Shown here: positions 1 through 8,625 of the stretch, piece by piece
How the letters are laid out: the number at the start of each line of letters is the position of its first letter
How positions within the stretch are numbered: the stretch's first letter is position 1
NCBI RefSeq assembly: GCF_034931045.1
Contig: NZ_JAYGHH010000004.1
Span: 138,580-202,579, forward strand
From: Nodularia sp034931045
GTDB lineage: Bacteria > Cyanobacteriota > Cyanobacteriia > Cyanobacteriales > Nostocaceae
DNA length: 64,000 bases
Direction of reading: 5' to 3'
Position numbers and translations under genes: made by a program
Notes under the pieces: generated by a model
Told to the model about the DNA's origin: nothing
What the model saw: the letters and a program-made list of their open reading frames with translations, nothing else
The model's database searches: none

Positions 1-785
1 ATGTTGCCCCAGGTTGGTGATGGGGATGAACTCGCTAGTTGCCAGTTGCCAGATGTGGGTATATTCACAGTACCATTTTGCATCGCCCACAATTCCACAC
101 GGCTATCCGGTGCAGAAATGCTGGCACTATTGATATCCACTTGTTCCCCAATCAATGCCAGAGTTTGATTCGGTGCGATTGATAATGTAGGTGTCCGAAA
201 GAAGATATTGTTGGCAGGCGTACCTTGGACTTCGATGACTGCGGCGGACTGTGCCAAAACTCCTGCATGACTTCCCATCTGCAAACCCACAGGTACACTC
301 ATCGTCAACAACGGTGTTGTAGTTGGATTAACAGCGCTAAATTCTGTGCCATCGGCAAATTTAATACTATTCGCTGTCGTCCCCACAAAGGAGCCACTAA
401 TATTCAAGCTGGCATTTTGTCCAAACACAATTCCATTGGGATTCATCAAAAACAAACTGACTGGGTTAATACCATGAAGCGTGCGAATTAACCCATCAAT
501 ATGAGAAATATTTCCACCTGTAACCCGACTAAATATAGTTGTCGTATTTGGTGTGTTTGTTAAATCGAAGGTTGCTGAACCACCTGTTGGTATGGAAAAG
601 TTACTAAAGCTGTGAAATAAATTATTACCTTGATTGATACCATTAAGAATATCAAAATTATTGCCGTTGGGGTTGACAATGGTGTTGGTTGTACCATCAG
701 ATGTTACCTGAGCCATTGCAGGGGGCAAAATTCCACATACTAAGATCCCACAGGCTACACCCCAGCACTCAGCAGTTACTTTCAT
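1..785 (-). CDS. Two-partner secretion exoprotein (TpsA-like), partial, 3' end outside window
   Basis: This is the last visible member of the exoprotein array, and its frame stays open to the window edge. The protein starts at the ATG complementary to 783-785 and begins with a signal peptide ending in PPAMAQ. It then shows the TPS secretion-domain motifs NNLFHSFSNFSIPTGG, IFSRVTGGNISHIDG, FLMNPNGIVFG and SFVGTTANSIKFADG. The family is exported by the Sec system and then through a TpsB pore, and folds into a beta-helix on the cell surface. The N-terminus most resembles the paralogue at 6048-8537, including a shared VTSDGTTNTIVNP stretch, but the sequence diverges after about residue 180. It starts 81 bp after the preceding paralogue ends, so co-transcription is likely. 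Length and C-terminal structure are unknown. Confidence 0.85.
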   Translation of the reverse strand, partial: MKVTAECWGVACGILVCGILPPAMAQVTSDGTTNTIVNPNGNNFDILNGINQGNNLFHSFSNFSIPTGGSATFDLTNTPNTTTIFSRVTGGNISHIDGLIRTLHGINPVSLFLMNPNGIVFGQNASLNISGSFVGTTANSIKFADGTEFSAVNPTTTPLLTMSVPVGLQMGSHAGVLAQSAAVIEVQGTPANNIFFRTPTLSIAPNQTLALIGEQVDINSASISAPDSRVELWAMQNGTVNIPTSGNWQLASSSPSPTWGN

Positions 786-866
786 TGCCCTATCTCCATG
801 ACCAACATATACTGAGGATGCCCACAATATTTTTTTTACTAACACTTCCAATGAACTATATGAAAC

Positions 867-3326
867 TTAATTTTTAGTCACCGCAGCACAGGTTAATGGT
901 TGTTGCACTTGAGCAGAAGATTTATTGGTAATTAATTCAACTTTTCCTTGGGTGTTACGTCGCCAAGATGTAGCTTGGACAAGTGTTTCGGGAGATTGGG
1001 GTATCTGTGCTTGTACTGTTTGTGTTTTGCGGTATGCAGAGAGATCACGGACATCAGACCAAGGGCGATCGCTCTTGACTTCCTGTGTGGGATTTTGCGG
1101 CACACCACCCCTACCTGTGGCGATAAAACTACTACCACTTATATCAGCACACCCTGTAGAAATTTGCTGTGACTGATCAGTGACATTTGTGGGTAATTCC
1201 ACTAAACCAAAATTAGCATCTGTATCAATAGTATTAACATTTACAGTACCATTGACTCCGAACTGGGAACTGGCTGTAATATCACTTTCCGGGGTGAGTT
1301 GGTCGCGGAATTTTAGTCCAAAAATACCTTGAGTGGTAATTTCGATGTTTCCACCCATGCCATTGACGGCATTAGCGATAATGTCACTGTTTTTTAAACC
1401 AAAGATGATGGGTGAATTAATGATGATATTGCCACTATTGCCTGTACCACCAGCTTCGTTACTAATGAAACTGCCACGGCTCATCAGCAAGGTTTCACGC
1501 AGTTGCAGGTTGATATCACCCCCTTCGCCGACTTTTGTAGATGCTGCAAGACTGCCATTGTTGTCAAGATATAAGTTATCTGCGTTAATTTTTAAGTTGC
1601 CGGCATCACCTAGAACTTGATTTTGGGTAAAAACTGTTCCTTGGTTGCGAACGGTTAATTTAGGAGTATTGATTGTGACACTACCAGCGTTGGCAGTAGA
1701 GTTGCTATTAATAATATTTGCCACAGAAAATAAACGAGCGATCGCTCCAATATAGCTGGGATTTTCTGGGTCTTTCATGCCATTTACGTCGATTGACTCG
1801 GTGGCATTAATTGTCAGATTGCCAGCATTGCCAAAACTTACAGTCGAAACTGAAACTAAACCCCCATCTTGAACAGACAATTTGCGGGTATCAAGTTGAA
1901 GATCGCCGGCATTCCCCGCACCAAAGGTATTCGCTGATAAGAGACTAATTAAATAAGACCCTGGGAGGGTATCCAAACTTGATACCTCAACAGTATCAGC
2001 ACTAATTTTGACATTACCTCCATTGCCACTCCAGAAGCTTCTAGTACCAACATTACCGCCACCGAAAATTTTCAGACTATCAGTAGAGAGCAATAAATCT
2101 CCACCTTGACCATTGCCATAAGTTGCAGCCATTAGCACACCAAATATCGGAGTATCAGAAGGATTCCCCGGTTCAATACCACCCACTGATACTTCACTGG
2201 CTTTGATCACGATATTACCACCGGGTGCTGAAGTATAGGTACGATTCTGAACCAGCGCACCTCGATCAATGTTGAGTTTGGGGGTAGTAATAACAATATT
2301 TCCAGATGAACCTGCTTGTAAAGTTTCATTGATGATCCCACTGGAAGTTTGAAAGTCCGGGGACATTCCCATCACTTGCAGCGATTCTGTGGCATTGATG
2401 GTAATATCACCCGCAACCTGACTACCTAGATTTTGTACTACCAATAAAGAACCATCTTGAATGTTGACCTGTTTTCCCTGGACTTGAATTGATCCTGGAG
2501 TGATTCCACGCACAGATGCTACAGCACGTTGGCTGAGATGAATATCGCCAAAACTATAGTTTTCATCAGGATAGTTCAGGGTTAATGCTTGAGGAGTTAA
2601 ATTGATGTCGATATCGCCTTGAGTGATGCTTCCTAGTTCAATGCGTCCTCCTGGTGCGGCAAGAAAGCCACCATTGAGGGCAAGATTACCACCCACCAAA
2701 GCTAATGTTTTTCCAGATTTCACCTGTAACCCATTGGAACTGGTTAATCCCGAACTAGGAAATATGCCATTTAATAACTGATTGTTTCCTGTTCCCTCAA
2801 CAGAAATCGTTCCGGGATTACCACCAAATTGTAACCCAATGGGTACACTCATAGTCAGCAGAGGCGTGGAATTGGTGTTGCTCCCCTGAAATTCTGTCCC
2901 ATCCGCAAATTGAATACTATCGGCTGTCGTTCCTACAAATGACCCACCAATATTTAATTTGGCATGAGAACCAAAGATAATTCCGTTGGGATTGAGTAAA
3001 AATAAATTAGCACTACCATTGGCTTGAATTAAACCATCAATCTGAGAAATACTACTGCCAGTCACACGACTAAAAATATTTTGGATATCTGAAGCATTGT
3101 CGAATAAGGCAGAGCCATTTGTCGGAATTGAGAATTGACTAAAACTGTCAAATAAATTATTGCCGATACGATTGCCATTTGTAATCGTGAAATGATCTAA
3201 ATTTTGGGAAACATCTGTACCAAGAAAACTATCGGGAATAACTTGAGCGTTAACACAACTGCTGCCAACAAAGTTTATGACTATTCCGCCGATGACACCA
3301 AAAACCGTAAAAGTTACTTTCATCAA
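867..3326 (-). CDS. TPS exoprotein (filamentous haemagglutinin N-terminal domain), 819 aa
   Basis: A complete TpsA-type surface or secreted protein. An N-terminal signal peptide (roughly residues 1-28, ending VNAQ) is followed by the secretion domain (about 30-150) with NNLFDSFSQFSIPTNG, IFSRVTGSSISQIDG, FLLNPNGIIFG and SFVGTTADSI. A long repetitive beta-helix region follows, with recurrent short motifs such as GNAGNLTINA and GGNIVI. The last ~95 residues form a module shared with the paralogues: a cysteine at about 726 (STGCAD), then GRGGVPQNPTQEV, WSDVRDLSAY, and a second cysteine near the end (LTCAA, about 813). Ligand and function (adhesion, matrix) cannot be read from sequence. It is fourth of at least five tandem paralogues after tpsB, and the spacer to the preceding one is 74 bp. 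Confidence 0.9.
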   Translation of the reverse strand: MMKVTFTVFGVIGGIVINFVGSSCVNAQVIPDSFLGTDVSQNLDHFTITNGNRIGNNLFDSFSQFSIPTNGSALFDNASDIQNIFSRVTGSSISQIDGLIQANGSANLFLLNPNGIIFGSHAKLNIGGSFVGTTADSIQFADGTEFQGSNTNSTPLLTMSVPIGLQFGGNPGTISVEGTGNNQLLNGIFPSSGLTSSNGLQVKSGKTLALVGGNLALNGGFLAAPGGRIELGSITQGDIDINLTPQALTLNYPDENYSFGDIHLSQRAVASVRGITPGSIQVQGKQVNIQDGSLLVVQNLGSQVAGDITINATESLQVMGMSPDFQTSSGIINETLQAGSSGNIVITTPKLNIDRGALVQNRTYTSAPGGNIVIKASEVSVGGIEPGNPSDTPIFGVLMAATYGNGQGGDLLLSTDSLKIFGGGNVGTRSFWSGNGGNVKISADTVEVSSLDTLPGSYLISLLSANTFGAGNAGDLQLDTRKLSVQDGGLVSVSTVSFGNAGNLTINATESIDVNGMKDPENPSYIGAIARLFSVANIINSNSTANAGSVTINTPKLTVRNQGTVFTQNQVLGDAGNLKINADNLYLDNNGSLAASTKVGEGGDINLQLRETLLMSRGSFISNEAGGTGNSGNIIINSPIIFGLKNSDIIANAVNGMGGNIEITTQGIFGLKFRDQLTPESDITASSQFGVNGTVNVNTIDTDANFGLVELPTNVTDQSQQISTGCADISGSSFIATGRGGVPQNPTQEVKSDRPWSDVRDLSAYRKTQTVQAQIPQSPETLVQATSWRRNTQGKVELITNKSSAQVQQPLTCAAVTKN

Positions 3327-3400
3327 CCTATTGATATTTCTACTCTATTAAGTATTATTCCCAAAATATGATGATTTTGCTAACCTGTTCGGATATGTAA

Positions 3401-5854
3401 TTAATTTTTGGACATTGCTGCACAAGTTAAGGATAGTTGCGTTTGAGTAGAAGATAGCTCCGCCACTAATTCAATGTTGCCTTGAGTGTTACGATGCCAG
3501 GCAGTGGCTTGGATGGGAATTTGTGGCTGTGTGGGTACTTGGGCTTGTACTGTTTGTTTTTTCTGGAATGCAGAGATATTACGCACATCAGACCAAGGGC
3601 GATCGCTCCTCACTTCCTGAGTGGGATTTTGCGGGATTCCACCCCTGCCTGTGCTGACAAAACTACTATCAGTAGTATTAGAACAACCTGTAGTAATTTG
3701 TTGTGATGGATCGGTGACATTTGTGGGTAGTTCGACTAAACCAGAATTGGGGTCAACACCAACTGTATTAACTTGTACTGTGCCACTTAGTCCAAATTGG
3801 GAGCTGGCAGTGATGTCGTTTTCTGGTGTCAGTTGTTGACGAAATTCTAATCCTAAAATACCCTGGGCTTGAATGTTAATATTGCCACCTTTACCTTGAA
3901 AGGCATTGGCAATGATATCACTGTTTTCCCAGCCAAAAATGATTGGTGAATTCATGGTAATATTGCCTCCATTACCGTTACCTTGTGCCGTGGAGGTAAT
4001 TTGACTGCGATCGCGCATTAACAGCAAACTTCCCACTTTTAAGTCTATATTTCCACCATTACCAGATTCGGTCTGTGCTTGAATCAACGCCTGATTTTTT
4101 AATTGGATAATATCTGCGATAATGTTAAGGCTGCCGGCATTACCAGTACCTTCACTCGTTACAGTTACAGTAGCACCATCCGTCAGGCTCAGATTTGGTG
4201 TTGTAATGCTAAGACTCCCAGCATTTGCCGTCAGCATATCTGGAAAGCCAAATGTTTGGCGCAACTGAGCATTCAGATGTGTTGCAGAAGAATTAATGGC
4301 ACTGTTGTTGCTATTGTTACGACCACTAATGGCGATCGCTTCACTTGCATTGATACTTACATTTCCCCCGTTACCAGCAAACAATGTCGATGAACCAATT
4401 CTTCCCCCATCTAAAATTTGTAATTTGCCAGTATTCAGGATCAAATCTTTGTTATCTCCGAACGCGAATGTAGCTAAAGTAATCGCACTGTCAAATCCGG
4501 AAGGGCTGTTTCCGATAACTGTAGTGTTTTGATTGCGAATTGAAATTTTACCACTACTTCCACTGCCAAACGTGACTGAAGAAAGGGAAGCACCACCAGA
4601 TATTAGTAAATTATCACCATTAACGAATACATCACCAGCACTACCAGAAGCAAAACTCAAAGTACTAATGCCAGTAACTCCATTCGGGTTTATTTGCGAA
4701 AAACCAGATATTTCAATTGTTTCTGCATCAATTTCAATATTACCACTAGGAGCAATTCCCGCAGTTATATTATTTAAACCAGCTCCTTCTAAAAGGGTAA
4801 ATCTTGGCGTAAAAATACCAATATTTCCCCCTGCTCCCATTCCATAAGTTTCGCTACGAACTCCACTCAACAAATTTCCATCGCTACTTCTGCCAATTAA
4901 ATCAATTCCTGTTGATGCTTGAAGGCTAATTTCTCCACCGGGAAGATCGCCATAATTTTGTGCAAGTATCAATGAACCTGCTGTTAAACGGATATTTCTG
5001 GCTTGTAAACGAACAGAACCTGAATTTATACCACTTACGTTTATCAGTGACTTTTCTGCTAATTGAATATCACCAAAAATTTGTCCCTCCTCATAACCCA
5101 AGGTATAACCTTGTGCATTTGGGATTAAATTAACTTGCCCAGTTCCATTTGTACTGCCCAATTCTATCTGTCCTTCTGGGGCAGTCAATATAAATCCATC
5201 TATTTGTAAATTACCACCTACCAATGCTAAAGTTTTCCCTGAGTTGACCTGTAGTTCTGTCGAGTTAGGTGTTGGAAAGATAGAAGAGCCGCTATTTGTA
5301 TATCCTCTTCCTTGAGTTGTGATAGAACCAGAATTACTGCCCATTTGCAACCCCACTGGTGCGCTCATTGTCAGCAAAGGTTTATCCGCACCTGGCACAG
5401 CAATAAATTCTGTCCCATCGGCAAACTTAATGCTATTGGCTGTAGTTCCGACAAAGGAACCACCAATATTTAAGCTGGCATTTTGCCCAAAAATGATGCC
5501 GGCTGGATTGATTAAAAATAAGTTGGCGTTACCATTAGCACTAATGGAACCATTAATGTGGGAAACATTACCGCCAGTCACGCGACTAAAAATATTTTGA
5601 ATGCTCGTATGATTCTCAAATAATATAGAATCATTTGTAGGGATAGAAAATTGACTAAAACCATGAAATAAATTATTGCCAACACGAGTACCGTTGGTGA
5701 TGCTGTAAATATTATTTCCATTTATAGAAGTAGTGGAAGTAACAGAAGTATTGAGGGTATTATCTTGTGTTATTTGGGCATGAACACTATTGTTGCCAAG
5801 AGCAGATAAGCAGATTAAACTAAGTAAACTAAGCCCGATAGAAGTTAATTTCAT
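3401..5854 (-). CDS. TPS exoprotein (filamentous haemagglutinin N-terminal domain), 817 aa
   Basis: The reading frame extends upstream to 5980, but that extension is encoded inside a palindromic MITE-like element and lacks a signal peptide. The ATG at 5854 begins MKLTSIGLSLLSLICLSALG, a classical signal peptide ending VHAQ, and is therefore chosen. The secretion domain carries NNLFHGFSQFSIPTND, IFSRVTGGNVSHING, FLINPAGIIFG and SFVGTTANSIKFADG. A repetitive beta-helix follows, then the shared C-terminal module with TTGCSN, GRGGIPQNPTQEV, WSDVRNISAF and the final LTCAA. The protein is probably Sec-exported and then translocated by the TpsB encoded upstream. Parts of the last 150 residues (GLVELPTNVTDPSQQI) are nearly identical to the neighbouring paralogues, consistent with recent duplication or gene conversion. 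Confidence 0.9.
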   Translation of the reverse strand: MKLTSIGLSLLSLICLSALGNNSVHAQITQDNTLNTSVTSTTSINGNNIYSITNGTRVGNNLFHGFSQFSIPTNDSILFENHTSIQNIFSRVTGGNVSHINGSISANGNANLFLINPAGIIFGQNASLNIGGSFVGTTANSIKFADGTEFIAVPGADKPLLTMSAPVGLQMGSNSGSITTQGRGYTNSGSSIFPTPNSTELQVNSGKTLALVGGNLQIDGFILTAPEGQIELGSTNGTGQVNLIPNAQGYTLGYEEGQIFGDIQLAEKSLINVSGINSGSVRLQARNIRLTAGSLILAQNYGDLPGGEISLQASTGIDLIGRSSDGNLLSGVRSETYGMGAGGNIGIFTPRFTLLEGAGLNNITAGIAPSGNIEIDAETIEISGFSQINPNGVTGISTLSFASGSAGDVFVNGDNLLISGGASLSSVTFGSGSSGKISIRNQNTTVIGNSPSGFDSAITLATFAFGDNKDLILNTGKLQILDGGRIGSSTLFAGNGGNVSINASEAIAISGRNNSNNSAINSSATHLNAQLRQTFGFPDMLTANAGSLSITTPNLSLTDGATVTVTSEGTGNAGSLNIIADIIQLKNQALIQAQTESGNGGNIDLKVGSLLLMRDRSQITSTAQGNGNGGNITMNSPIIFGWENSDIIANAFQGKGGNINIQAQGILGLEFRQQLTPENDITASSQFGLSGTVQVNTVGVDPNSGLVELPTNVTDPSQQITTGCSNTTDSSFVSTGRGGIPQNPTQEVRSDRPWSDVRNISAFQKKQTVQAQVPTQPQIPIQATAWHRNTQGNIELVAELSSTQTQLSLTCAAMSKN

Positions 5855-5896
5855 CAATTCAGTTTTTGTTGTGATTACATATCTATTGTTCCCAAT

Positions 5897-5999
5897 TACA
5901 GCGCTTCCGGCTATTATGCAATACAGTTTTCTCCTTGTCCCTCTCCTATCATAGCTTTCAGCTTTGGGGATGTACCTCATAGCTGCCGGAAGTGCTGTA
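5897..5999. mobile_element. Small palindromic MITE-like element flanked by TA
   Basis: Terminal inverted repeats of about 14 bp (CAGCGCTTCCGG at the left, CCGGAAGTGCTG at the right, one mismatch) enclose about 99 bp, and each end abuts a TA dinucleotide, as expected for a TA target duplication. No transposase is encoded. It sits in the spacer between two tandem exoprotein genes and supplies a false in-frame N-terminal extension to the downstream one (minus-strand frame 5855-5980). A TA duplication with short inverted repeats is typical of elements moved by IS630/Tc1-type transposases; assignment to that family is inference. Confidence 0.7.
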
Positions 6000-6047
6000 A
6001 GGAAATTTTGAACGTTAATTAGGGTTTGCTGTTCGCGCAGCGTGCCG

Positions 6048-8537
6048 TTAATTTTCGGCTACAGCAGCACAGGTTAAGGCTGATTGCATTTGCGAAGAAG
6101 ATTGAGTTGCAACTAATTCAATTTTGTCTTGGGCATTACGTCGCCAAGAAGTTGCTTGGACAAATGTTTCTGGAGATTGTGGTATTTGAGCTTGTATTGG
6201 CTGTGTTGTTTGGAATGCAGAGATATTGCGGATGTCAGACCAAATGCGATCGCTCCTCACTTCCTGAGTAGGATTTTGTGGTATTCCACCCCTGCCTGTG
6301 GCGACAAAACTACTACCAGTTGTATCAGCACAACCACTAGCAATTTGTTGTGATGGATCAGTTACATTTGTTGGTAGTTCTACTAAGCCAGAGTTGGGGT
6401 CAACACCAATATTATTGATTTGCACAGTGCCATTGACATTGAACTCGGAACTAGCTGTAATGTCGTTGGTGAGGTCTTCTCTGGGGGTGAGAGTGTTGCG
6501 GAATTCTAGACCGATAATACCTTGAGTAGAGATGTCGATATTGCCACCTTTACCTTGAACTGCATTGGCGACGATATCGCTATTTTCTAATCCAACAATG
6601 ATGGGGGAATTGATCATAATGTTACCACCACTGCCATTACCTTTAGCCTCTGTCGAAATGAAACTGTTGTTTCGTAAAATCAAGTCAGATTTGAGATTTA
6701 AGTTGATGTTACCACCTTCCCCAGAAGCAGTATTAGCAATTACTTGACCCTTGTTGTCGAGTCGTAAAGAGTTTGTATTTATAGTTAAATTACCTCCATC
6801 CCCCGATCCTTCATTATTGACAGTAACTAATGCTCTATTATCTATTTGCAATTTAGGAGTATTAATGGTTGCACTGCCAGCATTTCCACTAGGGCGATCA
6901 GGAAGTCCAAATAATTGACGCAAAGTTGTCGGTAAAATTGGAGCTGCTGCGCTAATACGGCTATTTCTGAGTTCTATTGATTCAGAAGCATTAATGGTGA
7001 GGTTGCCAGCAGCACCACTATTGAAAGTTGCAGTGTTAACATTCCCGCCAGTCTCTATAATCAGTCTGGATGTATTTAGATTTATAGAACCAGCATTACC
7101 TTTGCCAATTACAGTTGAACCAATACTAGCAGGAGATAAAGTTATTGGATCTAGACCCTTAATTTCTATAGTTCCAGAAACATTCACATTGATGTTTCCA
7201 TTATTCCCTTGTCCAAAATTACTAGTTAGAATTACGCCGCCATCTGTAATTGTTATATTCGATGCAGTGATATTCACATTGCCCGATTTTCCAGAGCCAA
7301 AGCTAATTGTAGAAACTCCACTATTAGAAATCGGATTTAGCGGTGTTACACGATTAATTTGAATACCTCTGGAAATATTTACATTAATATTACCCCCAGA
7401 GTCAGAACCATAAGTTCTTGCCAGGACAATACCTCCATCATTTAGGCGTAAGTCTCCGGCAGAAACATCGATATTAGCACCTTTTCCTGAACCCAGAGTT
7501 TCAGTCATCAAGCGACTAGAAATAACTCCCGTCACAATTCCTACATCCGGTGCTGTCCTCACATCTCCAAAAAGGTCTAGAGAACCTGTTGCGCTAACGC
7601 GAATACTATTAGGTGCTTGGCTTCCGACAGTTTGAATCAAGGCAGCAGAACCATCTTTAAGACTAATATTTTGCCCTTGCAATTGAATTCCACGACTAGT
7701 TAACCCACTTGCATCCACTAAAGACTGATTTACAAGTTGAATATCTCCAAAACTCTCAATACTTGTATAATCTAATTGAAATTCTGAGGATGTAGAATTA
7801 ATATTAACTGTACCGTCTTTGACTGCACCTACTTCAACTCTGCCATTTTCAGCAGTTAAAACCCCACCTGACACAGTGACATTTTGCCCAATTAATGCGA
7901 TCGTTTGTCCGGAATTCACCTTTAAGGTTGATTGGGTATTATTCCGAATTACAGGAGTCAATGCTCCTCCTGTCAATTGATGTCCACTTCCCTGTACGCT
8001 AATATCTCTCGGATTCTGCCCCATCTGCAAGCCCACAGGGACACTCATTGTTAGTAAGGGTGTTGCGGTATTAACTGCACTAAATTCGCTCCCATCAGCA
8101 AACTTAATACTATTCGCCGTCGTCCCCACAAACGAACCACCAATATCCAACTTGGCATTTGCTCCAAACATAATCCCGTTGGGATTCATTAAAAACAAAC
8201 TTACTGGATTATTACCACCAAGAGTTTTAATCAAGCCATCAATCTGAGAAATATTTCCACCTGTTACCCGATTAAATATAGTTGTAATATTTGGTGTATT
8301 AGTGACATCAAAAGTGGCTGAACCACTAGTTGGCACAGAAAAATTACTAAAACTATGGAATAAATTATTACCTTTTTCAATCCCATTTAGAATATTAAAA
8401 TTATTCCCACTGGGGTTAACAATGGTGTTAGTCGTACCATCAGATGTCACCTGAGCATGAGCAGTATGACACCAAATCATCATGACACCTAATGACAATT
8501 GATTGAGCAAAACTAAACCAACAGAACTTATTCTCAT
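6048..8537 (-). CDS. TPS exoprotein (filamentous haemagglutinin N-terminal domain), 829 aa
   Basis: A complete TpsA-type exoprotein. The signal peptide ends about residue 28 (HTAHAQ). The secretion domain contains NNLFHSFSNFSVPTSG, IFNRVTGGNISQIDG, FLMNPNGIMFG and SFVGTTANSIKFADG. It resembles the truncated gene at the left edge more than the other members, sharing VTSDGTTNTIVNPSG. The middle is a repetitive parallel beta-helix with GGNINVN- and GNAGSINLN-type repeats. The C-terminal module has ASGCADTTGSSF, GRGGIPQNPTQEV, WSDIRNISAF and a terminal LTCAAV. It lies 88 bp downstream of the previous paralogue and is separated from the next by a spacer holding the MITE-like element. Export by the adjacent TpsB is likely; the biological target is unknown. 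Confidence 0.9.
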   Translation of the reverse strand: MRISSVGLVLLNQLSLGVMMIWCHTAHAQVTSDGTTNTIVNPSGNNFNILNGIEKGNNLFHSFSNFSVPTSGSATFDVTNTPNITTIFNRVTGGNISQIDGLIKTLGGNNPVSLFLMNPNGIMFGANAKLDIGGSFVGTTANSIKFADGSEFSAVNTATPLLTMSVPVGLQMGQNPRDISVQGSGHQLTGGALTPVIRNNTQSTLKVNSGQTIALIGQNVTVSGGVLTAENGRVEVGAVKDGTVNINSTSSEFQLDYTSIESFGDIQLVNQSLVDASGLTSRGIQLQGQNISLKDGSAALIQTVGSQAPNSIRVSATGSLDLFGDVRTAPDVGIVTGVISSRLMTETLGSGKGANIDVSAGDLRLNDGGIVLARTYGSDSGGNINVNISRGIQINRVTPLNPISNSGVSTISFGSGKSGNVNITASNITITDGGVILTSNFGQGNNGNINVNVSGTIEIKGLDPITLSPASIGSTVIGKGNAGSINLNTSRLIIETGGNVNTATFNSGAAGNLTINASESIELRNSRISAAAPILPTTLRQLFGLPDRPSGNAGSATINTPKLQIDNRALVTVNNEGSGDGGNLTINTNSLRLDNKGQVIANTASGEGGNINLNLKSDLILRNNSFISTEAKGNGSGGNIMINSPIIVGLENSDIVANAVQGKGGNIDISTQGIIGLEFRNTLTPREDLTNDITASSEFNVNGTVQINNIGVDPNSGLVELPTNVTDPSQQIASGCADTTGSSFVATGRGGIPQNPTQEVRSDRIWSDIRNISAFQTTQPIQAQIPQSPETFVQATSWRRNAQDKIELVATQSSSQMQSALTCAAVAEN

Positions 8538-8625
8538 TACTTATGTCTCTGATATTTGATGATTTATGCTTATGATTCCCTTCAGGTAAATACTTCTAAC
8601 CCTCAATTGTGGATATTCACGAAAG

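Noticed and set aside
4103..4847. Several plus-strand frames inside the exoprotein genes
   Set aside because: They are antisense shadows of the repetitive Asn/Gly/Thr-rich coding DNA and have proline/serine-rich, non-domain translations.
5855..5980. In-frame extension upstream of the exoprotein at 3401-5854
   Set aside because: It is encoded by the MITE-like element and hides the signal peptide; the internal ATG at 5854 starts a proper signal sequence.
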